DNA from: Oscillospiraceae bacterium
Lineage (GTDB): Bacteria; Bacillota; Clostridia; Oscillospirales; Ruminococcaceae
Assembly: GCA_016295145.1 (NCBI GenBank)
Contig: JAEDLR010000070.1
Span: forward strand, 1-9,026
DNA: 9,026 nucleotides
Reading direction: 5' to 3'
In this document: piece by piece, positions 1-7,293 of the stretch
Numbering within the stretch: the first letter of the stretch is position 1
Layout of the letters: each line of letters starts with the position of its first letter
Made by a program: the position numbers and the translations under genes
Notes under the pieces: model-generated
Database searches by the model: none
Told to the model about the DNA's origin: nothing
The model's input: only the letters and a program-made list of their open reading frames with translations

Positions 1-58
1 AGCTTTCGCTGCAAATTGCGAAAACCTTGCAGGCAAACGCATGATCTCCCATGAATAA
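1..58 (+). CDS. Possible 3' end of an upstream gene, frame uncertain
   Basis: The first 58 bases are open in two frames that could each be the tail of an upstream gene. One frame ends at the TGA at 42-44 (tail LSLQIAKTLQANA). The other ends at the TAA at 56-58 (tail AFAANCENLAGKRMISHE). Either would stop shortly before the lexA start at 84 and fit a continuing operon. Too little is visible to name a product or choose a frame. It could equally be leader sequence of lexA. Confidence 0.25.
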   Translation, partial: AFAANCENLAGKRMISHE

Positions 59-68
59 AAAATCCGAA

Positions 69-75
69 AGGAAGG
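69..75 (+). promoter_or_regulatory. Ribosome binding site that decides the lexA start
   Basis: AGGAAGG lies 8 nt before the ATG at 84. The in-frame ATG at 51 has no comparable purine-rich site before it, so 84 is the better lexA start. Confidence 0.7.
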
Positions 76-83
76 TAAACCAT

Positions 84-671
84 ATGCTCAATGATACCGC
101 CAGAGCCGTATACCACTATATCTGTCAGCGTATTGATGAAGGCTATCCGCCGACCATCCGTGAGATTTGCAGCGAACTGGGTATTCGTTCCACCTCCACT
201 GTGCATCGTTATATCAACCGCCTTGCCGAGGAAGGCTATTTGGAAAAGATGGATAATCAGAACCGTGCCATCCGCCTCAAGGGAAGATCTTCGGTGAATG
301 TGCCGCTGGTAGGCACGGTCACAGCCGGTGTGCCCATTACGGCAATCGAAAACATTACCGCCTACTTGCCCTATGTACCGCAGCGGCATTTCAGCGGCGA
401 TTTGTTTGCGCTGAAAATCCGCGGCGAGAGCATGATAAACGCAGGCATCTGCGACGGCGATATTGTCATTGTGGAGCAGCAGTCCACGGCAAACAACGGT
501 GATATCATCGTAGCATTGGTCAACGGTGAGGAAGCCACCGTAAAACGCTTCTACAAAGAAAACGGCGGATATCGTTTGCAGCCGGAAAATGACAGCATGG
601 AGCCGATCTATGTCTCTGAGGTCGCCGTGCTGGGCAAGGTAGTCGCACTGCTGCGCTATTTAGAACAATAA
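84..671 (+). CDS. lexA: LexA repressor (SOS response, self-cleaving serine protease S24)
   Basis: LexA binds SOS operators as a dimer. When RecA is activated by single-stranded DNA it cleaves itself and derepresses DNA-repair genes. From the ATG at 84 the protein has 195 aa, slightly shorter than typical LexA. Residues about 1-66 form the winged helix-turn-helix domain, with the recognition helix around STSTVHRYINRLAEEGYLE. Residues about 72-195 are the S24 catalytic domain. The scissile Ala81-Gly82 bond (TVTAGVP), the nucleophile Ser116 (GESM) and the base Lys154 (ATVKRFY) are all present, so it should be cleavage-competent. An in-frame ATG at 51 would add 11 residues but lacks a good ribosome binding site. 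No GAAC-N4-GTTC-type operator is visible in the short upstream stretch, so autoregulation cannot be confirmed here. The next gene, zapA, begins 74 nt downstream with no terminator between them. Confidence 0.95.
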   Translation: MLNDTARAVYHYICQRIDEGYPPTIREICSELGIRSTSTVHRYINRLAEEGYLEKMDNQNRAIRLKGRSSVNVPLVGTVTAGVPITAIENITAYLPYVPQRHFSGDLFALKIRGESMINAGICDGDIVIVEQQSTANNGDIIVALVNGEEATVKRFYKENGGYRLQPENDSMEPIYVSEVAVLGKVVALLRYLEQ

Positions 672-745
672 GTGACCGCCGGATCAGAAAGTCATAACAC
701 AAATCGGAAAAGAAACCAAAACCGAGAAAGGATGGAACAAATCCC

Positions 746-1210
746 ATGATGAGTCGAGTCAAAGTCGTGCTTTGCGGCAAAGAGTATGTTCTTCAAACCG
801 AGGAAGCACCCAGCTATGTGTATCAATTGGCAAAAACACTGGAAAAGCGCATTTCGGATATCACTGAAAAAAGCCCCCGTATCTCTGCGCACTCTGCCGT
901 GATGATGGTGGCGCTTTCCACTATGGACGAGCTGACCAAGGCGAATACCGGCGTAGAGGTCATTCGCTCGCAGGTCAAGGAGTATGTGGATGAGGCAGGC
1001 AAGGCACGCATGGAGCGCGACGCGGCACTGCGCGAGATTGATGTGCTGAAAGCCAAGATCGAGCAGTTGGAAAACCTGCTGAAGCTGAAATCGCTGAAAG
1101 AGCGCATTGACGCTGATCAGGCTGCCGCTGCCGAAGCAGAGGAAGCATCTGCAAAGCCCGATGAGGAGCAGCTGACACTGACCGAAGAAACCTCTGCTGC
1201 CGAGGCATGA
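746..1210 (+). CDS. zapA: Cell division protein ZapA
   Basis: ZapA is a cytoplasmic protein that binds FtsZ and bundles its protofilaments, stabilising the Z-ring at midcell. The N-terminal ~70 residues carry the family signature: an initial beta-hairpin (VKVVLCGKEYVLQTEE), then YVYQLAKTLEKRI, then a helix with SAVMMVALSTMDELTKA. Residues about 72-118 are heptad-like and predicted coiled coil (REIDVLKAKIEQLENLLKL). A low-complexity Ala/Glu-rich acidic tail of ~35 residues follows, which makes the 154-aa protein longer than the usual ~85-110 aa. AAAGGATGG at 728-736 serves as ribosome binding site. The ATG at 746 is immediately followed by a second ATG at 749, so the start is uncertain by one codon. 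Its stop overlaps the start of the U32 gene (ATGA). I recall ZapA beside U32 genes as a common Firmicutes arrangement. Confidence 0.9.
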   Translation: MMSRVKVVLCGKEYVLQTEEAPSYVYQLAKTLEKRISDITEKSPRISAHSAVMMVALSTMDELTKANTGVEVIRSQVKEYVDEAGKARMERDAALREIDVLKAKIEQLENLLKLKSLKERIDADQAAAAEAEEASAKPDEEQLTLTEETSAAEA

Positions 1211-3324
1211 GAAACAAACAGCTGCCCGAACTGCTGGCACCTGCCGGCGGTATGGAATCGCTGATTGCTGCCGTGCGCTGCGGCGCGGATGCCGTATACA
1301 TTGGCGCAAAGCAGTTTTCTGCAAGGCATTCGGCAGAGAATTTTACTGCCGATTCTTTTCGCGAAGCCGTCACGCTGTGTCATACGGCAGGTGTCAGGCT
1401 GTATCTGGCAGTGAACACACTGCTGACAGCACAGGAGTTTGCCCAACTGGATCTGCTTGCACTACAGGCGGCGGAACTTGGCATTGACGGCTGCATCGTA
1501 CAGGATTACGGCGTGGTTTCCTATTTAAGGGCACGGGTACCGCAGCTTCCCATCCACGCCTCCACGCAAATGACAATACATACCGCACAGGGCATTGCTG
1601 CCGCCAAGGAAATGGGGCTATGCCGTGTGGTGCTTGCCCGTGAATGCGCCGCCAAGCGTATTGCCGATTTGACAAACATCGCCCACCAGATGAATATGGA
1701 AACTGAGGTGTTCGTACATGGTGCCCACTGTATGTCGGTTTCGGGACAATGTTGGCTTTCGGCTGCTATGGGTGGCCGCAGTGCCAACCGCGGCAGATGT
1801 GCACAGCCATGCCGTCTGCCCTTTACCGCCAATACCGATGCCTGCGCCTGTGCGCTCTCGCTGAAGGATATGTCGCTCATCGACCATGTGCAGCAGCTTA
1901 CGGCAATGGGTGTGGATTCGATCAAAATCGAGGGGCGCATGAAGCGTCCTGAATATGTTGCTGCCACTGTCAGGGCGTACCGTCAGGCACTGGAAGGCTC
2001 CCAGCCAGATATGGAAGCGCTGCAAGCTGTTTTTTCGCGCAGTGGGTTTACTGACGGCTATTTCACCGACCGCAGAGTCAAAATGTTCGGTGTGCGCCGC
2101 AAAGAAGATGTTTTTGCCGCCAATACGGTGCTGGCATCTCTGCGTGAAACCTACCGCAAGCCGCGCAAAATCGCAACACTGCACGGGCATTTTACCCTGC
2201 AAAGCGGTCAGCCTGCCGCACTGACTGTACATGACGGAATGGGGCATAGCGCGACCGTTTCAGGGGCTGTGCCGCAGATGGCGCACAATCGCCCCGGTAA
2301 TACGGAAAGCCTGCGACGCCAACTGGAAAAACTCGGAGACACCATATATGATTGCGGTACCGTCACTGCCGATATCGGTGAGGGGCTGATGCTGCCTGCT
2401 GCGGCAGTCAATGCCATGCGCAGAGATGCTGTCGCCGCACTGGATAGCGCACGATGCACTGCTGCAACGCCGCAATATACGGTATCCACCCCACCGCAAC
2501 CGCTGACGGTTTCCTGTAAAACTGTGCAGCCGCAGTTGTGGCTCAGTATCCGCAAGCTTTCACAACTTGACAAACTGCATGATGTCGCGTCATCCATTCA
2601 CCGATTGCTGCTGCCCCTGCAGTTTGCCCAAACATATGCCGAACAGCCTCTGTTGCCGCTTGCCCAATGTATATTGCTTCCGCCCCGTTGGTGCAATGAT
2701 GAAACAAAGATCCGCGCCATGCTGTGTGATGCAAAATCTCTTGGATTTATGCATCTTGCCTGCGGCAATGTGGGAGATGTACCCCTCGGCAGAGCGCTTG
2801 CGCTGACGCTGCACGGCACGCTGGGGTACCACATCACCAACCGCTTTGCCGCAGATATGGCATCGGACATGGGACTGGCTGACGGGTTGCTTTCTCCCGA
2901 ACTGCCCCCGCAGAACGCCGCGCAGATCGGAGGCGCATTGCCCCTTGGCATCTACGCCTACGGCAGACTGCCGCTGATGCTGATGCGCAATTGTCCTATT
3001 CAGGCGCAGATCGGATGCAAGCAATGCAACCATCAACTGACAGACCGCAAGGGGCAATTGCTTTACACCGATTGCACGCGCATTACCCAGTCTCCCGATT
3101 ATGCCGAACTGTTCAACAGTGCGACGGTATGGCTTGCCGATCGACAGAATCTCTGTCAGGGCGCGGCATATCAGCTACTTGCTATGACCGATGAATCGCC
3201 ACAGCGCGTGCAAGAGGTGGTGCGTGCCTATACCGGTGCTGCCAATATCACGCCGCCCGCACGGTTTACAAGAGGTCTGCATCTGGCGGATGCGTCAGAA
3301 CACGAAAGGAATCGCCAAGGATGA
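1207..3324 (+). CDS. U32 family 'peptidase' with C-terminal DUF3656-like region (RlhA-like)
   Basis: This 705-aa protein belongs to the U32 family, annotated as collagenase-like peptidases. Characterised bacterial members such as E. coli RlhA and TrhP instead support hydroxylation of rRNA or tRNA pyrimidines. The N-terminal barrel opens with PELLAPAGG and GADAVYIGAKQFSAR. The U32 signature is at residues 167-185 (E-x-F-x2-G-A-x-C-x6-C-x2-S form), followed by a second Cys pair, giving C175, C182, C198 and C202, the likely Fe-S ligands. SIKIEGRMKRPEYVA lies near residue 240. The long C-terminal half fits DUF3656, and near the end YGRLPLM precedes C596, C604, C607 and C623 in an NCP...C..C...LTDRKG context. 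Its length is close to RlhA (about 650 aa). The ATG overlaps the zapA stop by 4 nt and its own stop overlaps the dut start, so the three are probably co-translated. Calling it an RNA-modification factor is inference from the family; proteolysis is not supported by any visible catalytic motif. Confidence 0.88.
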   Translation: MRNKQLPELLAPAGGMESLIAAVRCGADAVYIGAKQFSARHSAENFTADSFREAVTLCHTAGVRLYLAVNTLLTAQEFAQLDLLALQAAELGIDGCIVQDYGVVSYLRARVPQLPIHASTQMTIHTAQGIAAAKEMGLCRVVLARECAAKRIADLTNIAHQMNMETEVFVHGAHCMSVSGQCWLSAAMGGRSANRGRCAQPCRLPFTANTDACACALSLKDMSLIDHVQQLTAMGVDSIKIEGRMKRPEYVAATVRAYRQALEGSQPDMEALQAVFSRSGFTDGYFTDRRVKMFGVRRKEDVFAANTVLASLRETYRKPRKIATLHGHFTLQSGQPAALTVHDGMGHSATVSGAVPQMAHNRPGNTESLRRQLEKLGDTIYDCGTVTADIGEGLMLPAAAVNAMRRDAVAALDSARCTAATPQYTVSTPPQPLTVSCKTVQPQLWLSIRKLSQLDKLHDVASSIHRLLLPLQFAQTYAEQPLLPLAQCILLPPRWCNDETKIRAMLCDAKSLGFMHLACGNVGDVPLGRALALTLHGTLGYHITNRFAADMASDMGLADGLLSPELPPQNAAQIGGALPLGIYAYGRLPLMLMRNCPIQAQIGCKQCNHQLTDRKGQLLYTDCTRITQSPDYAELFNSATVWLADRQNLCQGAAYQLLAMTDESPQRVQEVVRAYTGAANITPPARFTRGLHLADASEHERNRQG

Positions 3325-3761
3325 AACTGTTATTTCAAAAATGTCGCGAGGGCGCAAGCCTTCCCACACGGGCAACGCCATATAGCGCTGGCATGGATCT
3401 CACTGCCTGTCTGGATGCGCCGGTAACCATAGAAGCAGGTCAGCGCGCGCTGATCCCTACGGGCTTGAAGGCTGCGCCTGCACAGAATGATGTTGTACTG
3501 CTGATCTATGCACGCTCGGGGCTTGCCATCAAGCATGGCATTACCATGGCAAATTGTGTTGGCGTGGTGGATGCCGACTACCGCGGAGAAATCTGTGTGC
3601 CGTTGCTCAATGTAAGCGATACTGCCTTCACCGTAGAACACGGTATGCGCATTGCACAGCTGGTCGTTACCCCTGTTGTTTTGCCCGAATGTGAACTTAC
3701 CGATTCTTTGCCCGATACACAACGGGGTACAGGGGGATTCGGCTCCACGGGCATGAAATAA
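3321..3761 (+). CDS. dut: Deoxyuridine 5'-triphosphate nucleotidohydrolase (dUTPase)
   Basis: Trimeric dUTPase hydrolyses dUTP to dUMP and pyrophosphate, keeping uracil out of DNA and supplying dUMP for thymidylate synthesis. At 146 aa it has the standard length. All five family motifs are visible in order: SAGMDL (22-27), ARSGLAIKHGI (64-74), GVVDADYRGE (81-90, with the catalytic-water Asp and the Tyr that packs on deoxyribose), GMRIAQLVV (108-116) and the C-terminal P-loop-like RGTGGFGSTG (135-144). Nothing essential is missing. The ATG overlaps the stop of the U32 gene (ATGA), and AAAGGA at 3305-3310 sits 10 nt before it, so both coupling and independent initiation are possible. Confidence 0.96.
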   Translation: MKLLFQKCREGASLPTRATPYSAGMDLTACLDAPVTIEAGQRALIPTGLKAAPAQNDVVLLIYARSGLAIKHGITMANCVGVVDADYRGEICVPLLNVSDTAFTVEHGMRIAQLVVTPVVLPECELTDSLPDTQRGTGGFGSTGMK

Positions 3762-3774
3762 AAGGATGTCAACA

Positions 3775-3798
3775 ATGGAAAGGAAACTGTTATCATGA
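3775..3798 (+). CDS. Candidate 7-residue upstream ORF coupled to the next gene
   Basis: A seven-codon ORF (MERKLLS, then TGA) begins at 3775, 9 nt after the purine-rich AAAGGA at 3761-3766. Its stop overlaps the start of the following gene as ATGA, the same arrangement seen at two other junctions in this cluster. It may be chance, because GGAAAGGA inside it is also the ribosome binding site for the gene at 3795. There is no evidence that it is translated. Confidence 0.2.
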   Translation: MERKLLS

Positions 3799-4058
3799 AG
3801 AACAAGCTGGTTTTTTTATTCTGCATCATTGTAGCGATCATTATAGGTACATTTCTGGGCGAGATCTGTGCAGATACGCCGTATCTGGAGTGGCTGGGCC
3901 GGAATTTCGCTTTCAGCACAGGGATATACGACCTGAATCTGCACTTTGTCAAGCTGACGCTGGGGCTGGATTTTTCCATCAATCTGGCACAGGTACTGAT
4001 GATGATGATTGCACTGTATGTGTCGCCCAAGATCGCATCAAAAATTCAGATTGGTTAA
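3795..4058 (+). CDS. Small two-helix membrane protein, DUF4321-like
   Basis: This 87-aa protein has a hydrophobic helix at about residues 4-23 (LVFLFCIIVAIIIGTFLGE) and a second at about 60-79 (around INLAQVLMMMIALYV). Between them lies a loop with PYLEWLGRNFAF, an aspartate-containing IYDLNLHFVKL and a TLGLDFSIN segment. That layout matches my recollection of DUF4321, a family of unknown function that is widespread in Clostridia. No signal-peptidase or lipobox motif is present. GGAAAGGA at 3778-3785 is the ribosome binding site. It lies 33 nt after dut and 15 nt before the PHP gene, so it is most likely part of the same transcript. The family assignment is from memory of the pattern and the function is unknown. 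Confidence 0.75.
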   Translation: MKNKLVFLFCIIVAIIIGTFLGEICADTPYLEWLGRNFAFSTGIYDLNLHFVKLTLGLDFSINLAQVLMMMIALYVSPKIASKIQIG

Positions 4059-4073
4059 GGAGAAATTTTCTGC

Positions 4074-4772
4074 ATGGAACAGTTGATGCGCTGGGAGACG
4101 CACGCACATACTGCCGAAGGCAGTGCCTGTGCCTCTGCTTCCGCTGTGGATATGGTACGCGGCTGCAAGGCGGCAGGTTATGACGGCATCTTTATCACAG
4201 ACCATTTTTATCACGGCAATACCGCCGTGCCCCGTGATCTGCCGTGGAACGAATGGGTTACACGGTTTTGTGCAGGTTACCACCACGGAAAAGAAGAGGG
4301 TGACAAGATCGGGCTGCAAGTATGCTTTGGCTGGGAATACAGTTGGAGCGGCAATGATTTTCTCACCTACGGGCTTAGTCCCCAGTGGCTGCTTGCTCAC
4401 CCCGAAACCACAACACTCACACCCTACGAATATCTCAAACTGGTGAAGGAATCGGGAGGATGCATTGTACACGCACACCCCTTTCGTCAGGCGTGGTATG
4501 TGCAGGCGATTCGTCTGGTGCCGGATGTAGTGGATGCTGTGGAAGTCTATAATGCCGCCAACGGCGAAGAGATCTACAACACCCGTGCGAAGTGGTATGC
4601 GGACAGCTTCGGGCTGAAACAGGTTGCCGGCTCTGACACCCACTGGGCAGATATGTTTCAGGGAGGCATTCTCACAAGAGAACCCATTCGCACCGCCGCA
4701 GACTACAAAACAGTCATTGCAAAAGGCGGCATCTGCGGCATTGTACGCAAAGGCGAAAATGAGCTTTTCTAG
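4074..4772 (+). CDS. PHP-domain metal-dependent hydrolase
   Basis: PHP (polymerase and histidinol phosphatase) proteins bind two or three metal ions and usually cleave phosphoester bonds. Single-domain members include histidinol phosphatase-like and nucleoside 3',5'-bisphosphate phosphatase-like enzymes. At 232 aa this is a single PHP domain with the metal-ligand motifs in order: H10-x-H12 (ETHAHT), D43-H44 (FITDHF), E88 (GWEYSW), H133 and H135 (IVHAHPFR), and D188-x-H190 (GSDTHW). It has no signal peptide or membrane segment, so it should be cytoplasmic. AAGGAG at 4058-4063 lies 10 nt before the ATG. An in-frame ATG at 4086 is possible but worse placed. The substrate cannot be read from the sequence. 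There are no histidine-biosynthesis neighbours, so I would not call it HisK. A GTG-started gene follows after 21 nt. Confidence 0.88.
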   Translation: MEQLMRWETHAHTAEGSACASASAVDMVRGCKAAGYDGIFITDHFYHGNTAVPRDLPWNEWVTRFCAGYHHGKEEGDKIGLQVCFGWEYSWSGNDFLTYGLSPQWLLAHPETTTLTPYEYLKLVKESGGCIVHAHPFRQAWYVQAIRLVPDVVDAVEVYNAANGEEIYNTRAKWYADSFGLKQVAGSDTHWADMFQGGILTREPIRTAADYKTVIAKGGICGIVRKGENELF

Positions 4773-4793
4773 TCATAGCGGAGGTGACGAACT

Positions 4794-5426
4794 GTGAAAC
4801 CACGTGTGTTCGCCACCGAGAACGGCGACCTATGCTTTTCGTATGCTCTGCACGATGCAGAGGACAACAGCACAAGAGTCACCGAAAAGATCTACGACCC
4901 CACTGCCGATACATGGGAAACCGTCAGGCTCATTGCCCATGAAGATGGCGACTTTGTTGCCAATCGGGACGAAAATTTTGCCTGTGATACGGCAGGCGGC
5001 ACGGCGGTGTTCTCCTACGGGAAAGAATACATTCTCTCCACCTCCACTGCCGAACCTCTCTACAAGGAGGGCGCCGGAGCGTATGTCAACTGGGCGGAAC
5101 GCTGCGGCACAGAGGATGATAAATACTATCAGTTCTATCATTTTGATGCAGAATCTCAGCAGCTTTACTGCACCAAAGCCGATTCTCTGGGCTATGATGT
5201 GCGACCCATGGGGGACTATGTGATGCTCTGGCGAGATGCGTGCGATACATTGGGTGTATTTTGCCTGATGCTGAAAACAGGACAGTTGGTGCAGGCCTCA
5301 CCGGAGGGCTTTTTTACCAGCAATCTCACCGATGAAAACGGCTGCTTTTCATTTGTTATGGAAGATAAGCGAGACGATGCCCCCCATTTCCCGATGATTG
5401 CTTTCATCGAACACCGGGAAGATTGA
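4794..5426 (+). CDS. Hypothetical 210-aa soluble protein, family not recognised
   Basis: I do not recognise this protein. It starts at a GTG preceded by GGAGGTGAC (4780-4788), a strong ribosome binding site, and it has no signal peptide or membrane helix. It is acidic, rich in aromatic residues and beta-branched stretches, and has seven cysteines (14, 64, 104, 126, 150, 157, 184). An N-terminal stretch (ATENGDLCFSYALHD) resembles one near the C-terminus (TDENGCFSFVMED). This hints at repeated beta-strand units such as propeller blades, though two copies are weak evidence. Several X-Tyr-Asp/Thr-Gly strand-turn segments (TEKIYDPTADTWETV, for example) also look propeller- or kelch-like. It follows the PHP gene by 21 nt and is probably the last gene of the cluster. 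Its codon use resembles its neighbours. The reading frame is well supported; the function is unknown. Confidence 0.72.
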   Translation: MKPRVFATENGDLCFSYALHDAEDNSTRVTEKIYDPTADTWETVRLIAHEDGDFVANRDENFACDTAGGTAVFSYGKEYILSTSTAEPLYKEGAGAYVNWAERCGTEDDKYYQFYHFDAESQQLYCTKADSLGYDVRPMGDYVMLWRDACDTLGVFCLMLKTGQLVQASPEGFFTSNLTDENGCFSFVMEDKRDDAPHFPMIAFIEHRED

Positions 5427-5444
5427 TTTTTCTGCAAAAAACCG

Positions 5445-5473
5445 TTGGCAAAATTGCAAATCTGTGTTATACT
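5445..5473 (+). promoter_or_regulatory. Sigma-A-type promoter of fhs
   Basis: TTGGCA (5445-5450) and TATACT (5468-5473) are separated by exactly 17 nt, and each matches consensus at five of six bases. Transcription would start near 5480, leaving a ~42-nt leader, too short for a known riboswitch class. It lies 18 nt after the stop of the 210-aa gene. Confidence 0.75.
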
Positions 5474-5506
5474 GTGTATAGGTACCCCGAAAATCAAAAA
5501 TGTTAC

Positions 5507-5512
5507 AGGAGG
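5507..5512 (+). promoter_or_regulatory. Ribosome binding site that decides the fhs start
   Basis: AGGAGG lies 9 nt before the ATG at 5522. This fixes the fhs start there rather than at in-frame codons nearer 5423, which lie upstream of the promoter -10 element. Confidence 0.85.
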
Positions 5513-5521
5513 AATCCACGG

Positions 5522-7192
5522 ATGTTGACCGATATTGAAATTGCACAGCAAGCGAAAATGCTCAAAATCACCGAGATTGCCGCAAAGCTCGGCATTGGCG
5601 AAGAAGATCTGGAGCCATATGGTCACTACAAGGCAAAGCTTTCCGAGGCCCTGATTGCCAAAACCGCAAACAATCCCGACGGCAAACTGATCCTAGTCAC
5701 CGCCATCAATCCCACCCCCGCCGGCGAGGGTAAGACTACCATTTCGGTTGGTCTGGCACAGTCCATGGCAAAAATCGGCAAAAATGCCGTACTCGCTCTC
5801 CGTGAGCCGTCTCTGGGCCCTGTATTCGGCATTAAGGGCGGTGCAGCAGGCGGCGGCTACGCACAGGTTGTGCCCATGGAAGATATCAATCTGCACTTTA
5901 CCGGCGATATGCACGCCATTACCGTTGCAAACAACCTGCTGTGTGCGCTGCTGGATAATCACATTCAGCAGGGCAATGCGCTGGGCATCGACCCTCGCCG
6001 CGTGGTCATCGACCGCTGCATGGATATGAACGACCGCGTACTGCGCAACATCGTAGTGGGTCTGGGCGCCAAAAAAGACGGCGTACCGCGTCAGGACAGC
6101 TTCCGCATCACGGTGGCATCTGAGGTAATGGCAATTCTGTGCCTTGCCAGCGATCTCGCTGATCTGAAAACACGTCTGGGCAATATTCTGGTGGCATATA
6201 CCTACGAGGACAAGCCTGTCTATGCCCGTGATCTGAACGCACAGGGTTCTATGACCGCACTGCTCAAAGATGCGCTGAAGCCCAATCTGGTGCAGACGCT
6301 GGAAAACACACCGGTTATCATGCACGGCGGGCCCTTTGCAAACATTGCACACGGCTGTAACTCCGTGCGCGCCACCAAGCTTGCGCTCAAATTAGGCGAT
6401 TATTGCATTACTGAGGCAGGCTTTGGTGCGGATCTCGGTGCGGAAAAATTCATGGATATCAAGTGCCGTTTTGCGGGGCTGAAACCCGATTGCGTGGTGC
6501 TGGTTGCAACCGTACGCGCACTCAAATACAATGGCGGCGTGCCCAAGGCAGAGTTGCAGACAGAAAACGTCGAGGCATTGCAAAAGGGTATCGTCAATCT
6601 GCAGGCGCATATTGAAAACCTGCGAAAGTTTGGTGTGCCTGTTGTCGTTGCCATGAATCGTTTCCACACCGATACCGATGCGGAACTGGCTGTCATCCAT
6701 GATTTCTGCGAGAAGATGGGCGTGCCTGTATCTTTGGCAGAGATTTTTGCAAAGGGCGGCGCAGGCGGCACCGATCTTGCAGAAAAAGTCTGTGCAGTGA
6801 TCGAAAAAAATGAAGCGGACTTCCGGCCTCTGTATGACACCGAACTGCCCATTAAAGAAAAGCTGAACGTAATCGCCAAGGAGATCTACCGCGCCGATGG
6901 TGTCAACTTTACCGCGCAGGCAGAAAAAGCCATTGCCGAAATAGAAGCACTGGGCTACGGCAATGTGCCGATCTGTGTAGCAAAAACGCAGTATTCCCTC
7001 TCTGATGATCCCAAAAAGCTGGGCAAGCCCGAGGGCTTTACCATTACCGTCCGCGATGTCAAGCTCTCTGCCGGCGCAGGCTTTGCCGTCTGCCTCACGG
7101 GCGATATTATGGTCATGCCCGGTCTGCCTAAAGTTCCTGCCGCTTTCAATATTGATTGTGATAACGAAGGCAACATCAGCGGGTTGTTCTGA
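5522..7192 (+). CDS. fhs: Formate--tetrahydrofolate ligase (10-formyl-THF synthetase)
   Basis: This cytoplasmic enzyme condenses formate, ATP and tetrahydrofolate to 10-formyl-THF. It is the entry step of C1 units into folate pools and of the methyl branch of the Wood-Ljungdahl pathway, and it supplies purine and methionine synthesis. From the ATG at 5522 the protein has 556 aa, the standard length. The nucleotide-binding loop PTPAGEGKTT is at residues 64-73, the family signature GIKGGAAGGGY at 103-113, and the second signature VATVRALKYNGG near residue 330. The C-terminus (MVMPGLPKVPAAFNID) is typical and complete. The frame is open upstream to 5423, but that extension is unlike the family and precedes the promoter. 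It is transcribed from its own promoter at 5445-5473. The next gene is 369 nt away, so it is probably monocistronic. The fhs gene alone does not show that the organism is an acetogen. Confidence 0.97.
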   Translation: MLTDIEIAQQAKMLKITEIAAKLGIGEEDLEPYGHYKAKLSEALIAKTANNPDGKLILVTAINPTPAGEGKTTISVGLAQSMAKIGKNAVLALREPSLGPVFGIKGGAAGGGYAQVVPMEDINLHFTGDMHAITVANNLLCALLDNHIQQGNALGIDPRRVVIDRCMDMNDRVLRNIVVGLGAKKDGVPRQDSFRITVASEVMAILCLASDLADLKTRLGNILVAYTYEDKPVYARDLNAQGSMTALLKDALKPNLVQTLENTPVIMHGGPFANIAHGCNSVRATKLALKLGDYCITEAGFGADLGAEKFMDIKCRFAGLKPDCVVLVATVRALKYNGGVPKAELQTENVEALQKGIVNLQAHIENLRKFGVPVVVAMNRFHTDTDAELAVIHDFCEKMGVPVSLAEIFAKGGAGGTDLAEKVCAVIEKNEADFRPLYDTELPIKEKLNVIAKEIYRADGVNFTAQAEKAIAEIEALGYGNVPICVAKTQYSLSDDPKKLGKPEGFTITVRDVKLSAGAGFAVCLTGDIMVMPGLPKVPAAFNIDCDNEGNISGLF

Positions 7193-7293
7193 GTTCCCCT
7201 TCATCATATACCATGTACGGATAGCAGATTGGTTGTGTTTTCGATGCACGTATGTGGGGACGCTGTCTCCACACACCCCCCCTGCATTTCAAC

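Noticed and set aside
51..83. Longer LexA start at the ATG at 51
   Set aside because: The extension has no good ribosome binding site. AGGAAGG is ideally placed for the ATG at 84, and LexA proteins normally begin close to the winged-helix segment.
1..671. LexA operator near lexA
   Set aside because: I looked for GAAC-N4-GTTC in the visible upstream region and among GAAC occurrences in the window and found none. The true promoter may lie outside the window.
5427..5444. T5-A6 inverted repeat after the 210-aa gene as a terminator
   Set aside because: TTTTT...AAAAAA is only an A/T pairing with no GC stem and no following T-tract.
5423..5521. Longer formate--tetrahydrofolate ligase start overlapping the 210-aa gene
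   Set aside because: The extra 33 residues are unlike the family, the region contains the fhs promoter, and AGGAGG precedes the ATG at 5522, which gives the standard 556 aa.
5474..5521. Folate- or C1-sensing riboswitch before fhs
   Set aside because: Only about 40 nt separate the expected transcript start from the ATG, with no conserved aptamer motif and no strong stem.
692..7276. Long open frames on the minus strand (for example 692-1324, 1618-2247, 5693-6352, 6392-7276)
   Set aside because: They lie opposite well-supported genes, have low-complexity Cys/His/Arg-rich translations without recognisable motifs, and lack ribosome binding sites.
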